Below, in pieces: positions 31,663 to 44,780 of a stretch of DNA of 64,000 nucleotides. The DNA lies in the NCBI RefSeq assembly GCF_042453785.1, contig NC_091667.1:32418001-32482000 (forward strand), given 5' to 3'. Under the pieces are notes generated by a model that did no database searches, was not told the DNA's origin, and was given only the letters and a program-made list of their open reading frames with translations. Origin of the DNA: Malus domestica (lineage: Eukaryota; Streptophyta; Magnoliopsida; Rosales; Rosaceae). Each line of letters opens with the position of its first letter. Position 1 is the stretch's first letter. The position numbers and the translations under genes are program-made.

Positions 31663-33720
31663 GAACGAATCATGAATTTGTAAAATGTCTTAGGCTTGGG
31701 AATCTGATCAGACAAATACGACAATGCATTGTGTTTTTCTACCAAATCGGCCCAGCACGTCTACAACGTGATTTCTGTTGGATTGGGCTTTTTTTAAAAC
31801 GCTATGGGCTTGATCCTGCTAATATGCATCATATAAGGGGCAAGTGATCCAAATCTATGTATTACGGATGACCCACATCACAAAATAAGTTAAACCACCC
31901 TAACAAAAAGTTGCAGTAACAACTAGACGAAGGTGTTTCGAGACCCAACAATTTTTACACTAAAAAGTCAATTCAGGTACTATTCATTTTATCCTTTATT
32001 TTGTCATTTTCATTAGTTTTCTAAAAAAAAATAGTCACTGGGGACCCTCCAATCTATTATTTTTGGGAACAAAAAAATGTTGTGAAATTTAAGCAAAATT
32101 TTCTCGTTTCTTACATTCGATTTTGAACAATGATTGGCCGCATTCTTTATGGACATGATTTTTTTTTTTTGGACATGATTGACCATGTTGAATTTTCAAA
32201 GCTTGCAATTAACAACTTCATGTTTGTGAGTCTAATATATATTTTTTTAGTAGTTCACTATAAGTTTTTCAAACGAACAAGACATATATTTAACTAGCCA
32301 AAATTTAAGGATTTGTATTCATGAGAAGCAAAGAACTTGTGAATAAGAGGTTAAAAGTCCGAAATAACACTGATCACAAGTCAACATGACTTATTTTAGA
32401 TGAAAAAAATAAAATTAAAAAATTGAATAAATTAACAAATTAATGATTTTAAAAACTTGATATAACAAATCACTAAATTCATATGCTATTTCAAGAAATT
32501 TCTCTAAAATTATTACGCAACTCTTCTGCGTCGGTATGTACATAAATAACATTTATGAACCAAAGTTAAATGTTCCCCTCATTGTCCAACACAACACCAA
32601 TAATAACACACAATAATTCCCCAAAATTAAGAAGAAACAAAAAAATAATAATTTGTGAACAGAAATTGCTAACAAAAGAAGACTGCGAAAGAGCAGTGGG
32701 CCGCCGCCTAGAATAGCTGGGCCCCGGATTACCCGATCCGAAACACTTTCGAAACGTCGATACAAAAAAACGAAACTTCGATGTGCGTTCCCCTCGAATG
32801 TCGTATTAAGAATCGCATTCTGATGCAGACGAGCGTTCCAGTAGGGGCCAAGCGCGACGCGTCGCGTGTCGCCAAAAGAGTGCAGAGTTTTTTAGCGGCT
32901 CGAACGCCATCCACTAACCATCGACTTGGCCATCCCATCTGCACCTTTGCTGCCGACGTGGAATAGCTTTTAAGATAATTCTTTCATCCACTAAATTATA
33001 GATAAAGATTTTTTGCCCTCTCATTTTCGATGTCCTCCCATGCCCTCCCATACCCTTTTGTTTGTATGGTCACGATTAAACCACGTTAATAGTTTATATT
33101 ACTATTCATTTTTGTCTTATTATCTTTATAAAAAAACAATATAAAATGTTGATGTGGCTTACAAAACAGGAGGACACAAGAGGGCACCGGAAGTGGGAGG
33201 GCAGACAATCTTTGTCCCTAAATTATAATTACAATTCTTGAATGTAACATATTTTTGATTGACTCTTAGCTCAAAGAAGACACAAGTAATGCCAATCTTA
33301 ACTAAACTGCATTAACAAGCTTTTCCTGTACCACGAATCCATGTAGATCCATAATGACACCAAACCAATCTCAAAGAAGCAACAACTATGACCGCAAACG
33401 CCAACTCACTTCTTATTATTTCATATAAATAGGTGACTAAATGATCACCAATTCAAATAAATATAAGGATGGCAAGTGATCATTTATTATAGTGATGAAA
33501 ATGTGTTGAATCGTTGCATGACGGGGTGGATTTAAATCCTGTTAGTGGCTAATCTAACATTTAATTTAATAAAATCAATTGTTTGAAAAAAAAGAAAGAA
33601 TGTAAGGATGATTTTCAAGCTACGATTAAGAAATTGAAAGATGTAATTATCATCCATAAGTTATGTAATGTACTATTTCACATGTTGGCTTAATTCGATA
33701 TGAATAAGAAATAAATTTAT
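31663..33720. other. Intergenic DNA, no gene supported
   Basis: AT-rich. Bases 31960-32050 resemble a short stretch also seen near the Helitron 5' end (about 14880-15000). Bases 32690-32960 are noticeably GC-richer and look promoter-like, but no reading frame or core promoter is convincing. Confidence 0.45.
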
Positions 33721-33869
33721 GGGATGTGCTATATGTACATCATTTTTTACTTCTTACATACCCTCTTAATTTGGTGCCGTCAAATCAAATGAGTTAAAAA
33801 AAATCAAATGACATAAATTAAAAAAGTGTGTGTGAGAAAAGTAAAAAAAGATGTGTGGATATCAAACCC
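33721..33869. mobile_element. Short Mutator-like MITE
   Basis: This 149-bp element has ends GGGATGTGCTAT... and ...GATATCAAACCC that are imperfect inverted copies. It is flanked by a perfect 10-bp direct repeat, ATAAATTTAT (33711-33720 and 33870-33879), a length typical of Mutator-type insertions. Confidence 0.8.
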
Positions 33870-33879
33870 ATAAATTTAT

Positions 33880-35694
33880 TTGTTATACATTATGTGAAAT
33901 TGTAACATCAAGTAACTGTGTTTAAAGCTCTCCAATAGATTCTCTAAATATGACTCTTTAAATACAAAGTGACCCACATAGCAATGTAAAAACTAAAAAA
34001 TGTTGATTCGCAACAGACTTCGCAAATCTTAATTTATTATTATTAATATTTTTCATCGAGTGAACTTTGTTATTATTTCATTTTTTGAAAAATAAAATTA
34101 ACAAAAATACATCATTATAATAAAAATAATTTTTGAAGAGAGCCTCTAAATCTACAAGTGTAGCATTTTTTAGATTGAAAATTTCATTTGACAACTCTTT
34201 TGGGGCATAAAAATCCTAAATTACACTTCAAATTTAATTTTGTGAAACTTTTATGTTTTTAGTATAAGTAATATTGTTTGTTAAAAAAAATTAATTTAAA
34301 AAAAAAAAAAAAGAAGCTTTGGCCCGGAACTTCGGCGAGGGTATATACGCAGCATGTTAGGAATAATGCCATTTGGATATGCGAATATTCCTTTTCATGA
34401 TTCGCTTGGTGCAGCTCTATTTGTACTGTAGTAGGACACTGGGTTTGTTGGAATGACGCTTTTGCCAATCCGTTTGAGGTGGTGGTTTTTAACCAATTTA
34501 ACGAATTTGCCCTTGGTCGATGAATGTCGGCTAAGGGTTTTTATTTTCTCCGTTTTAGGCAATGATTGGTTGCGTTCTCGAGGATATGAAAAATGCCACA
34601 GACGTCATGCGATATGTCTTTATATCTTCTTCGAAAGTTACGTTTTTTTAAAGGGGGTGAGTTGGTAATTTTGTCAAGACAGTTCATTATTTTGAATGCC
34701 AGGAAGGTTTCATAAAGGCATTTCAAGTTTCTTATGATTACCACCGTGTGATTCATCAGGGTTAAAAATTAAATCTAGGACTTGTTGTATAGAATACGGA
34801 TTTGAAATTCATATATAACCACTGAACGATTCGTGGTAATTTCTTCAAAAGTTAATTGGTTTTAATGTTTTGGGGATAAAATAGTTACAATTATGTGACT
34901 ATAGATTATGAAATAGTTTACTTGTTTTGGGTTAATAGGTCAGGACAAAAGTTCAGTTCATATAAAAAAAGTTATAATGCAGTAATCAACGTGACAAGAA
35001 TGAAAATGAAATCGAACACTCACTTTGTTTTATTTGTTTTTGCATATTGGATATGTAAACTACAATCTAATAAAGAATTCCTAAGTAATAATAACATTTT
35101 TTTTAAATATACTTTTGCAAAAATGCAATGAATGCTTTTAAGAATTCATGCCAAACTATAATTTGAATTGATGTGTGTATATATTATAATATAAAAATTG
35201 TTGAATATCCGACTTAAATTCAATATTTAGTTTGATAAAATAACGACCATAACTAATTATCACGGAATCAATAACTGTAATTTCTTTCTTTACAAGCCTT
35301 TGCTTTAAGCAAAGTAATTCCTCTAAATCTATCAAGCTAAACCCCACCATAAGAATAAGGCATAAAGAAAAGGAAGGGAAGATAAAATGTTCAAGATGCA
35401 TTTTGTTCAATTTGTACCACTCAAAATTCTATCATGTTTCGAATATGACATGTATACAGTGGATGATCGAGGACTGGAACCTTAAAAGGGTCCCAGCATT
35501 AAAATGTTCAAGTTTTTTAGATAAAAACAGAGGGCGAAGTGTTAAAAAAATTCAATTTATTCACTGAAGCATTTTGTCAAACACTTGGTAAGCTTGTTGT
35601 TATCAGTCAAATCATGATGCGCACATATCAACTTACGACGAAGCAATTAGATAAGTGATATCGAGAGAAATTATGGAGTATTGTTGACACTAAG
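33880..35694. other. AT-rich intergenic DNA, nothing recognisable
   Basis: Only short, low-complexity open frames occur, on both strands. None has domain support or plausible splice partners. Confidence 0.5.
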
Positions 35695-36173
35695 GTTCTA
35701 AAAGACGCTAGGCACTAATCAAATGGCGGGCTAGGGTATAGTGCCTAGGCGGATTAGACGAATTTAAGTATATCTATTATATTTTATGTAAATAAGTATC
35801 TGTTTATACTTTAAATATATATAATTTCATCGTAAACTACAAAATAGAATGACATATATATTATAAAGTATTTGACATAATGAAAACATGGGGAACAAAC
35901 ATATAATATGTGTTCATTTAAGTATTCAACAAGTCTTTACAATTTATTGAAAAAAATTAAAATGCAAAATGAAAGCTATCTATTTTATGTCTAAGTGAGT
36001 CGCAACTTAGTTGGTGCCTAGGCGAGTATGGGCGGGTTAGGTGGGTTAGACAGCCTCAGCAGGTCTAGACATCATTTCTTAATTTTCAAACGCCCATGCA
36101 TTAATCGGGGTGGTGGCCAGCCGCCTAATGCCTAGGTGGGGCCTAGGCTGCGCTTGGCGGGTATTTTTAGAAC
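35695..36173. mobile_element. MITE-like element with GCCTAGGC-rich arms
   Basis: It begins GTTCTAAAA and ends TTTTAGAAC, with sub-terminal GCCTAGGCG-type repeats on both sides of an AT-rich middle. The matching target duplication is not clear. This resembles a very common plant MITE family. Confidence 0.65.
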
Positions 36174-36378
36174 AGTGGTCAACACAACATGTTGAGATAT
36201 GCCTGACACTTGACAATTACAAAGCGATGCATATAAAATATTTGGAGAGTCTTCGAAAGACATTCATATGTATATTTTTCGAACTTCGATGGTCCTAAAA
36301 CCATCTTGATCCTATTGTGCATCCGATGTGTACGGGCAATGAAACGTCAAAATTTTTCTTCATTTATTCGGTCTATAA

Positions 36379-36569
36379 GAGCTAGTTTGGAGTTGTTGTG
36401 TTGTGGAAAAAAAAAAAACTATTTTCAGAAGTAGGTGGAGAGCTGCTTTCACTTTCTGCTCATGATTTTGACAAAAAATATATATTTTTTCATTTACCGA
36501 ACACAATTTTAGCTCCAATATTTTAAAAAAACTACTTTTAAAATAATTTCAACAATACCAAACCAGCTG
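36379..36569. mobile_element. Short Tourist-like MITE
   Basis: The ends GAGCTAGTTTGG and CCAAACCAGCTG are inverted, and TAA flanks both sides (36376-36378 and 36570-36572). The termini are related to those of the two longer Tourist elements in this window. Confidence 0.75.
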
Positions 36570-37679
36570 TAAATCAACGAATTCGACAATGTAAAACTCC
36601 ATTACATTCCATGCTCCATGGTAGAAAACCCCGTAAGGAATCCAGCCTGTGTCATCGTTGAGTATACCAAGATTATGTTTATAACGTTCTGGCTTGGTGG
36701 GTAAGCTTTTAAGAGCCCAGTGACTTGCAATAAATGTCTTCAAGGTCTTTGCATGTATACATGGCAGGAGAAGAGATCCGGCACCGTCACCAAGGTCATC
36801 AAATTAAGCGATTCAAATTTTTGAAATTTTATCTAACAGTAAAAAAATTATTATAACTTTTAAAAAATAATGAAATTTCAAAAGTTCGGATCATTTAATC
36901 CGATAATATTGATAAAAAAATCTGAAAAAAATCTCTTCTCGCATGGCCGAGGGAGCCAAATGTTGAAGAACCAGTTTCCCCAGAGCATAACGGTGTCGTT
37001 CGTTCGATGAGCCACCTATCGCACCAGTCCGGGACACGTAAACAGCTGCTTTAGTTATAGATGTGTTGCTGCCGTATGCATGTGTGTACGTGTCGTTTAT
37101 ATAATTAAGGGATTAAATTTAAAAAGACAAATCCCGAAACTGCTTCTGTGTTATCGTTTCCCGAAGCCAATTAAGCGCCTATTAAAACGCATCCTGTTTT
37201 GTGGCGTGGATTTCAACAGGCTTGGACTCCACAAAAAACTTTGTAAAAACGACACTGACTTTGTCTTTTATTTGCAGCACCAATAAGCAACTAGTTGAAA
37301 TAATCGAGATTGGATCTCAAACTTTTCGTAACTGTATGGTATATGATTTTCTCTCATTCAAATATTCTGCATTTATAAAGTTATGTACGTCGAAAGTACA
37401 AGAGTACAACGTCACTTGGTTCGTTGGAATTTTTTCCAAAACTATAAGAGATAACGGAGGTATTAACAATGTTAAGCATAGTAGGATGGTCACGTATCAT
37501 ATTTTTAGAGGGGCCACTCTTCTAATCTTTTTCTCTCTTTATAAAGATATTGATGTGATTTAATCATGAACCTTTAAATAGAAAAAGATCGGAGAGAAGT
37601 AAAATCTGAAGAAAAGAATCCTACTCATTAACCACAAAGGGGTATTTTCGTCATCACGAATTCCCACGTCGGTTTGAAA

Positions 37680-38642
37680 AACCGAGAATCCAAATCCATT
37701 GAAAAGGAGCAAGAAGAAAAACCGAGGGCAAAACCGAGATTTCAACATCATAAAGTAGCACTACCACCAAGCTCACGTTGCTTGCTTCCCTTGCGCGTTT
37801 TATTTAAAGAGCTCAAACGGAAGCAATCGTTAAGCGAATTTCCATCCAAGAAGATAGAAAAAGACAGAGCATTTGAAGGAGGAGAGAAAATCTGCAAATT
37901 AAAGTACACGAAGCATTCCCGTCAGTGCTCGGATAAGCTGATAGGTATGTTCCTCAGCTGTATATTTTCATGTAATTTTCACCTGGGTGCTGTTGTTCTT
38001 CAAAATTTCTGACCGTTTTCTTCTTCGCAGTTATGTATTGATACCTTTATTATTCTGGATTGTTTTAAAATTTTGGGTTTCAGAATATTGATTCTAATTG
38101 TATCTAGGGAAGAATTTTGAGATATGGGTTGAATATCCAATTTTGTTGGGGGGCTTTGACCGTTTCGTTTCTCTTCTGTTCTTGTTGGTCAAAAGGTGGA
38201 CGGTTTTCGATTTTCCAGGAAATCTCTTTGAAAAGAGAGATTAATTAATTGGTTTTGTTTAAATTTTAAAATTTTATTCTGGGTTTAGTTCTGATTGTTG
38301 AAAAGATTATTACTTTACTTTTTTTATGATTACGTTTAAATTTTCACTCCCCCCCCTGTAATTCTGGGTAGTTTGAGGTGCAGATTGTTTTAGAACAGCT
38401 ACCTCTTCAAGTTGGATTTATTTGAATTTTCCTCAGGATTATAATTTTAAATCTGTGGAAGTTGGAAATCAGGGAGTTGATAGTAAATATGGATCTGTAG
38501 TTTATTAATTCATAGCAATTGGTAAATTTCATTGGTCAAATCCTTAATCTGAATATATTACTGGATTTTAGCATACTAATAGTTCATAGTTTGCCTACAA
38601 CTCTGTATGCTGCTTGACTTACTCGTCTTGCTTTGTGTTTAG
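37680..38642 (+). other. 5' leader and leader intron of the transporter gene
   Basis: A purine-rich leader (about 37680-37944) ends at the donor ATAG|GTATGT. The acceptor TGTTTAG|CTTG lies at 38642, giving a leader intron of about 698 bp before the ATG at 38695. The exact transcription start is not visible. Confidence 0.6.
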
Positions 38643-38694
38643 CTTGAAGAATTCGGACTATAAGCGGGGAGGCAGAGCTTCTCGTTTTAATTAC

Positions 38695-40385
38695 ATGGGT
38701 TCAATATCGGAGCCAGAACCTAAGGTAAGTTACTCCAAGCCCCCGGGGATTCGGTTAGTAGAGCAGATCAAGAAATCACCCATTTCATACAAAACCCACC
38801 AAGCCATTGTTCTGGTTGTTACATTTCTTGCATATGCTAGCTACCACGCCGCTCGAAAAACCACGAGCGTGGTCAAGAGTACTCTTGATCCCCAATCCTC
38901 GATTACAAGCTTAAATTCTTGGCCATGGAGGATGAGTTACTTGAGTGAACCAGCTGAAAGCAGAAGACTTTCTAGGGTTCTTGGAGATGGTTGGGCCCCA
39001 TTTAATGGATCAGATGGCACAGCCTTGCTTGGTGAGGTCGACCTTGCTTTCCTGGCTGTGTATGCTATAGGAATGTACTTCTCCGGACACTTGGGTGATA
39101 GGACGAATTTACGAATCTTTCTAACAATCGGAATGGTGGGAGCAGGGGCGTTTACTGCAGCATTTGGAGTTGGATATTGGGCAAACGTTCACACTTTCTA
39201 TTACTTTCTCGGCGCTCAAGTGCTTGCTGGTTTGTTTCAATCGACGGGATGGCCTTCGGTAGTTGCAGTTGTTGGTAATTGGTTTGGGAAGAAGAAGAGA
39301 GGGCTGATTATGGGTATATGGAATGCTCACACTTCTGTTGGGAACATTACAGGGTCTTTGGTTGCTTCCGCCCTGTTGCGATACGGGTGGGGTTGGTCCT
39401 TTGTAGTCCCAGGTCTCATAATCGCTACCGTTGGTGTGGTGGTTTTTCTGTTCTTGCCTGTTAGTCCTGAGGATGTTGGAGCCAGTGAAGAAGATGAATT
39501 GCCATCTCCCAAGAAAATTGGGGCAGGAGTAACGGAACCATTGTTGGAACCAGAGGTGAAAGGGAAGGAGAGTGCCGTCGGGTTCCTAGAAGCTTGGAAA
39601 ATTCCCGGAGTTGCTCCTTTCGCTCTGTGCCTATTCTTTTCGAAATTGGTTGCCTACACGTTTCTCTATTGGCTTCCTTTCTACATTAGTCACACAGGTA
39701 CTTACTTCAACTTCCTTGCTGCTTTGAATTCTTAGTTAACAGAATTTCTCGATGTGCTGTTATGCGAAATATGATAATTTCTTCATATCAAGACTCACAT
39801 TTCGTGTCAACTCATGTTGCAGCTATCGACGGAAAGTACTTATCCAGTGAGTCAGCTGGTAACTTATCCACATTGTTCGATGTTGGAGGTGTTCTTGGAG
39901 GAATCCTTGCCGGCTTTATTTCAGACCGCTTGGGTGCCAGAGCGATAACAGCTGCAAGTTTCATGTACTGTGCTATCCCTGCACTCTATGTCTACCGAAG
40001 CTATGGACACGTATCCATGACTGTGAACATTGCACTCATGTTCATCACCGGCATGTTTGTGAACGGGCCATACGCTCTAATAACAACAGCCGTCTCGGCT
40101 GATCTTGGAACACACAGCTCATTGCGTGGGAACTCGAGGGCATTGGCGACAGTAACAGCGATCATAGATGGAACAGGCTCCATCGGGGCAGCCATCGGAC
40201 CTTTGCTGACCGGCTACATTTCAGCCAAAAGCTGGAGTGCAGTCTTCACAATGTTGATGGGAGCAGCTCTGATTGCAGGGCTGCTTCTGACTAGGCTTGT
40301 TGTGGCGGAAGTTGCTGCGAAGATTGAAGAATCGAGATCGCGAGTGTCAGCATCTCGGCCTCAACCTGCAGTACTCGATGTGTGA
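38695..40385 (+). CDS. G3Pp: Glycerol-3-phosphate transporter, SLC37/GlpT-type MFS
   Basis: Two exons (38695-39697 and 39833-40385, GT-AG, phase 1) join to 521 residues. The protein is a major-facilitator carrier of the plant G3Pp family, related to SLC37 and bacterial GlpT, thought to exchange glycerol-3-phosphate and phosphate across membranes. Visible features: TM1 region [28 protein letters not shown], an extended first loop ending [24 protein letters not shown] (MFS signature region), [32 protein letters not shown] (characteristic of the family), a central charged loop about 285-320, and the second six-helix half with [19 protein letters not shown]. The start [10 protein letters not shown] is chosen because it follows the leader intron acceptor and matches family N-termini; upstream in-frame codons lie in the intron. 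No disabling change is seen. Some family members respond to phosphate starvation; nothing in this sequence shows that directly. Confidence 0.93.
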
Positions 40386-43300
40386 TAATCATAGAGGAGA
40401 TGAACCTGGTTATTTAATGAAGAGGAGAAGGTCCTCTGTTGTAGTCATAGGAAGTAGAGGATTTTTGTTAAACCTTCTCCCCAGTTGTACCTCAAAAAAT
40501 GAAGGGGGAAGTGGAAGAAGGAAAGGGGTGGTGTGTCTTTGTAATTTATGTGTAATTTATGTGTGTACATTATCTGTACGTTTTCATGAAATTATTTACA
40601 TCATGATTGGGGAGGATGACAAATTAAGTCATCTCGGAGACCGAAAATTCCTCTTACACCGGGAAATAACGCAATTTATTCACCTTTTTCACATGATGGT
40701 GTGTAATGGGTTTAAGATATCACCATAGTAATTGTGCCCGTTGCCTGTTCTTCTCCTCCTTTTAAGTCTCTCATCTTTTTTTATGGAGTATTCATGAAAG
40801 GATAATATTTCCTCTTGCCTCACCGGTCTCTTAATCGAATGAATTTTTTTACAAATGATCTTTAGATGATGATAAAATAAATTAATAATGTCAGTCTCAT
40901 TTAGGAGGAGAGAAGTGTTATCCTTTAAGAAAATATCATTCATAACCAGTGTTTAAAATATTAGTATCAGTAAAAATATTTATATGCAAATTTGTGGATA
41001 TGTTAATGAATATATCAATATCGATATCGGTTGCCTTGATGGAAATGATAGAAATTTGCTAATAAAATGTTGATATTTAATATGAAACTTTAAGGAATGT
41101 CATATGCAGCTTGTCGATATTTAACCGGATATATCGAAAATATTGACTAAATATGTCGATTTTAGCCAAAATTTAAAAGTTTCTCCGATACCTTGTGAAA
41201 TTTAAACTTCACTCCCTCTTTCCATGTCTTTCTCTGATTTTTCCTATACACAGAAATATTGACTATCAAAATAATTTCAAACATTTCGTAACAAAAAACT
41301 GCCGCCACTAAAAGTTCATAGTACGAAAAGGAGCCTTAGATCCCGAGAGGCTTTTGGCATATAGCTAAATCAGTGTGGATGTGGGGGGACCAAGGATGCT
41401 TTTGGCATTAGACAAAACTTCACCACAACCACAAGAACATGAAATCCTATGGCTTTTGGGAAAGTAAATGGTAGGCAGGTATCGATTTGCCACGGCAGCT
41501 GCGACAACGGTTGGTGGGAAATATATGCCTCCCAGACCAGATTACTGGTGGTGCTCCTTAAAAGTCAGTCTATGACAATGACTGAAGAAAAAAAATTTCA
41601 TCTACCTTGAGTGTCACTATTTTCGGATTCAAACACGGCCCCTTATTTGTTTGGTGGTAAAAGACTGATATCGAGAAATTTTTGTGGATATCGAAAACAA
41701 TGTTCTATAGTGTAATCATTTCACGTTTTATAATCTGAATAGACGATATAATTATTGTCTTATTTTTAAAATTTAATAATAAATCAATATATTTACACGT
41801 GTAGTGGAATATATGATAGTGTTTTGGGTATACGAATAAAATATAATGTTTCACAACCCTCCTAGCTAGTAATAAACTAATCTGAAGCGGGTTGTTCGGA
41901 AGTTCTTCTAAGAAAAGCACGCATGCTCACAAGTGTTTTGTACAAAGCACTTACATTAGAAACACATTAAAATTTCTATAGAAAGTCCAATTGTTCATGT
42001 GGAACTCACATCTGCTCAATAGCATTTGAAGACGAACTTAGCAAACGCTTATGCACAAAGCGCTTCTTATGTGAAAAGCGCTTTAGCACTTGTTATGGTG
42101 TTGTGTTTTGCTACGTTTTCTCTAACATGTTTGTTGCCTCACCTAAAAGCCACTAGAAACACATTATTAATTCGATTAATTATTCAAGCACTAAGATTAA
42201 ATTAATAGCATCTTTAAGTATTACTAATCCGATTCATAATAACCACAAACTTAGCTGCATGATTCATGTCGTAATTCAAGTACTATGATTAAATTAATAC
42301 CATCTTAAAGTAATGCCAATGATTCCAATTGAATACTAACCGATCATTTTATAGGTGTTTTCTCCGTCGGAGAGTAATTTTCACACATCCCTTTTGTCCG
42401 TTTGCAAGAATCAAGTAGACAAAATAAATACGCGATCGAGACCTTTCAGATAAATCCATCAACGGGCTGGGCTAACAAGGGTCATGTTGTTTTGGATGTT
42501 ATCCAGCCCATTCAGGGTAAATTACAATGAAAGTCCCCAGACATCAGGAGCAACAGAAGAGAACCACACCAGCTGATCAAAACTGCACCAGCAGCGAAAA
42601 AAAAAAAAAAAACAGTAGCAGGAAGGATAAGAACAAGCAGAGAAACAGAGTCAAACGAGCCAGGAAAACATCTTGGCTAGAAGGAGGAATTGACATAAGG
42701 AATTTAATCTGGTCCGACTCCTTTTATGATACAATTCTATTCAACACCGTCGAAGGCAGGAAAGATTCATTCCTGATGATTCTATAACTCGAACCAAATT
42801 CAGTAAACCACAACTGCAAAATGAAACCTTCCTGACAGTAGTAGACAGCCAAAGTGTGACAAAGTCTTGCATTCCCTATTGTTTCCTTCCCTAGCAAAAT
42901 GTTACAACTCTAATATGCAGTGCTGCTACTATTTGCGTTAAGTGTCATTAAGACATTATAACACAACCAATAGACCACAACACACAGTTATTTTCCATCA
43001 GCCAATCTGATCCTAGACAAAGCTAAACACCTAAAATGAACAAATGCAGCCAACGACACCGCTACATTGAAGGAGACTTCATACCAAATACAAGCGTGAA
43101 AAGGAAGTACCTTCTCAACAGAATGCGAGACCAATAAAAGAAATGTCATAGGCAGATAATAAATCCTACAGGCCATTTGGGTGATCAGAAGGAAAAATTA
43201 CAATGAAATCAGAAAGATGTCTTGACATTCATCAGTCAAGGAAGCATGTTACGAATTGAATTCAAAAAATCAAAACCAAGTTACGGGTAGAAAATAAGTC

Positions 43301-43999
43301 TACTCTATGATGGCACTTTGTATGACCTCAAATCATTATATATCCATCACCTCAAGCTCTGTCCATATCATGACCCGGAATTGTGATTCGAAAACATCAA
43401 CTTAATGATGGATCACGCTGAAGTTTACTAATTATGTTTCAAAAGATTGGATACCACCTCACCTCATACTCCAATACTCCCATATCATCCACTACATACA
43501 CATGTCTAAGCTGTTAAACTGAGCTGCTAAAAGGGTCGAATTCTAGCAGCTGTCTACGTGCAATAAGTGAACCTGCACACTCCCACTCTGCACCCTGCAC
43601 TAAACGCGTACTATCAACTATCGAGCGAAATCTCTGATTCTTCGCAAAAATCATAATTCCCAAAAATAATCGTAGCTCAACAGCGACTATTGAGTCGAAA
43701 AGGCTCACATTTAGTAACGTTTACACAAATGCAGGCACATGAATTAAAAAAAAAAGCATGAAATTATAAAATTTTCTCAAGGCTTTTCATTCACTATAAC
43801 AAAAAGAGTATACAATTTGCATTTGAATCGAAATCCGAAGCCCGAAAGCAACGAGCTCATCACAAAATACCTATAACATAATTTCCAGTAAAAATTTCTT
43901 AAGCGAGTAGTGATCACGTTAAGATGAAAATTAAAGCAGAAGAATTTCCCGAAACGAGACCTGGGTCCAAAACGGCGTCGTTGAGGAAGAGACAACCCC
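40386..43999. other. Intergenic region, degenerate repeats
   Basis: The first 300 bp are probably transporter 3' UTR. Bases 40950-41700 contain repeated ATATCGATATCG/GATATCGA motifs at both ends, suggesting a decayed transposon without clear termini. Bases 42500-43990 may include 3' UTR of the micropeptide gene on the minus strand. Open frames here are short and unsupported. Confidence 0.45.
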
Positions 44000-44170
44000 C
44001 TAGTCGTCGTCTCGCTTTTTGGGCTTCCGGTACTTCTCCTCGTATTGCTTGGCGATGAAGACGGCAGTGTCGCCGAGCTTCTTGATGTTCGGAACGTCGT
44101 AGTTTTGGGCTATGTAGATCCCGGCGACCGTGCCCATAAGGAAAGAGAAGCTGCTCTTGATTATCCCCAT
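44000..44170 (-). CDS. 56-residue STMP1-like membrane micropeptide (DUF4535)
   Basis: This small single-exon frame reads MGIIKSSFSFLMGTVAGIYI, then AQNYDVPNIKKL, and ends in a Lys/Arg/Asp tail (YRKPKKRDDD). It has one N-terminal hydrophobic segment (about residues 6-21). The G-x-x-x-G-x-Y-x-AQNYD-x-PN core is the signature of the short transmembrane mitochondrial protein 1 family (known in animals as a mitochondrial inner-membrane micropeptide). Local codons are GC-rich against AT-rich flanks, and the stop follows directly after the acidic end, typical of plant members. The role in plants is not established; mitochondrial location is inferred. It may have been missed by length filters. Confidence 0.8.
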   Translation of the reverse strand: MGIIKSSFSFLMGTVAGIYIAQNYDVPNIKKLGDTAVFIAKQYEEKYRKPKKRDDD

Positions 44171-44329
44171 CTGAATTTGCAGAACAAAAATCGAATTCGA
44201 TTTCTAGGGTTTTCGATTTGAATGCGCGGGTATTTATGGGGACGAAGACTTTGGGATCTCCATATTCTGGAATGGACGATGTGGTTCTACTTGTGCCCGG
44301 TCATCAACCTCCAACTGTCCAATTAGCCA

Positions 44330-44510
44330 CTTCATCTTATTTATTTATTGTTCATTTTTAACGAAAAATCATATTTTTACATTAAAAAATTAATCTTGAT
44401 ATTATTTACTTCATCATTTATTTTGTCCTTATCATTAAAACTCAAAATTTTCAAACTATTTTGATTAGTTTTCCTTTTTAATAAGGTCTGATTCTAGTAC
44501 CCTATAGATA
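44330..44510. repeat. Fragment related to Helitron 5' sub-terminal DNA (inverted)
   Basis: Stretches such as GTTCATTTTTAACGAAAAA and TTTTGTCCTTATCATTAAAA are the reverse complement of DNA near 14860-15000 in the Helitron. This is probably a truncated member of the same repeat family. Confidence 0.6.
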
Positions 44511-44780
44511 ATATCGTTTGTTATAAAAAAATTAAAATAAAACCGATTGAAAATCGAAACGAAACTAAAAACCGAATTGAACAAAAAATTATCAGTTCAG
44601 TTTCGGCTTTGCTAGTTCAAAAATCGAACCGAATGAAAATAAATTAATGTTATTTTATTTATTTTATGTTAGTTGTTCATTTTCCAGGCTTGATTCTAAA
44701 TCAATTAATAGCTTAATTTCAATTCAAAGTTAGGTAAACTTAACTTTAAGCCTAAATATGTTGAAAGCCTTATTGTTTAA

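Noticed and set aside
42527-42787. 86-codon Lys-rich frame
   Set aside because: It spans a poly(A) run and has no domain, orthologue-like pattern or promoter context.
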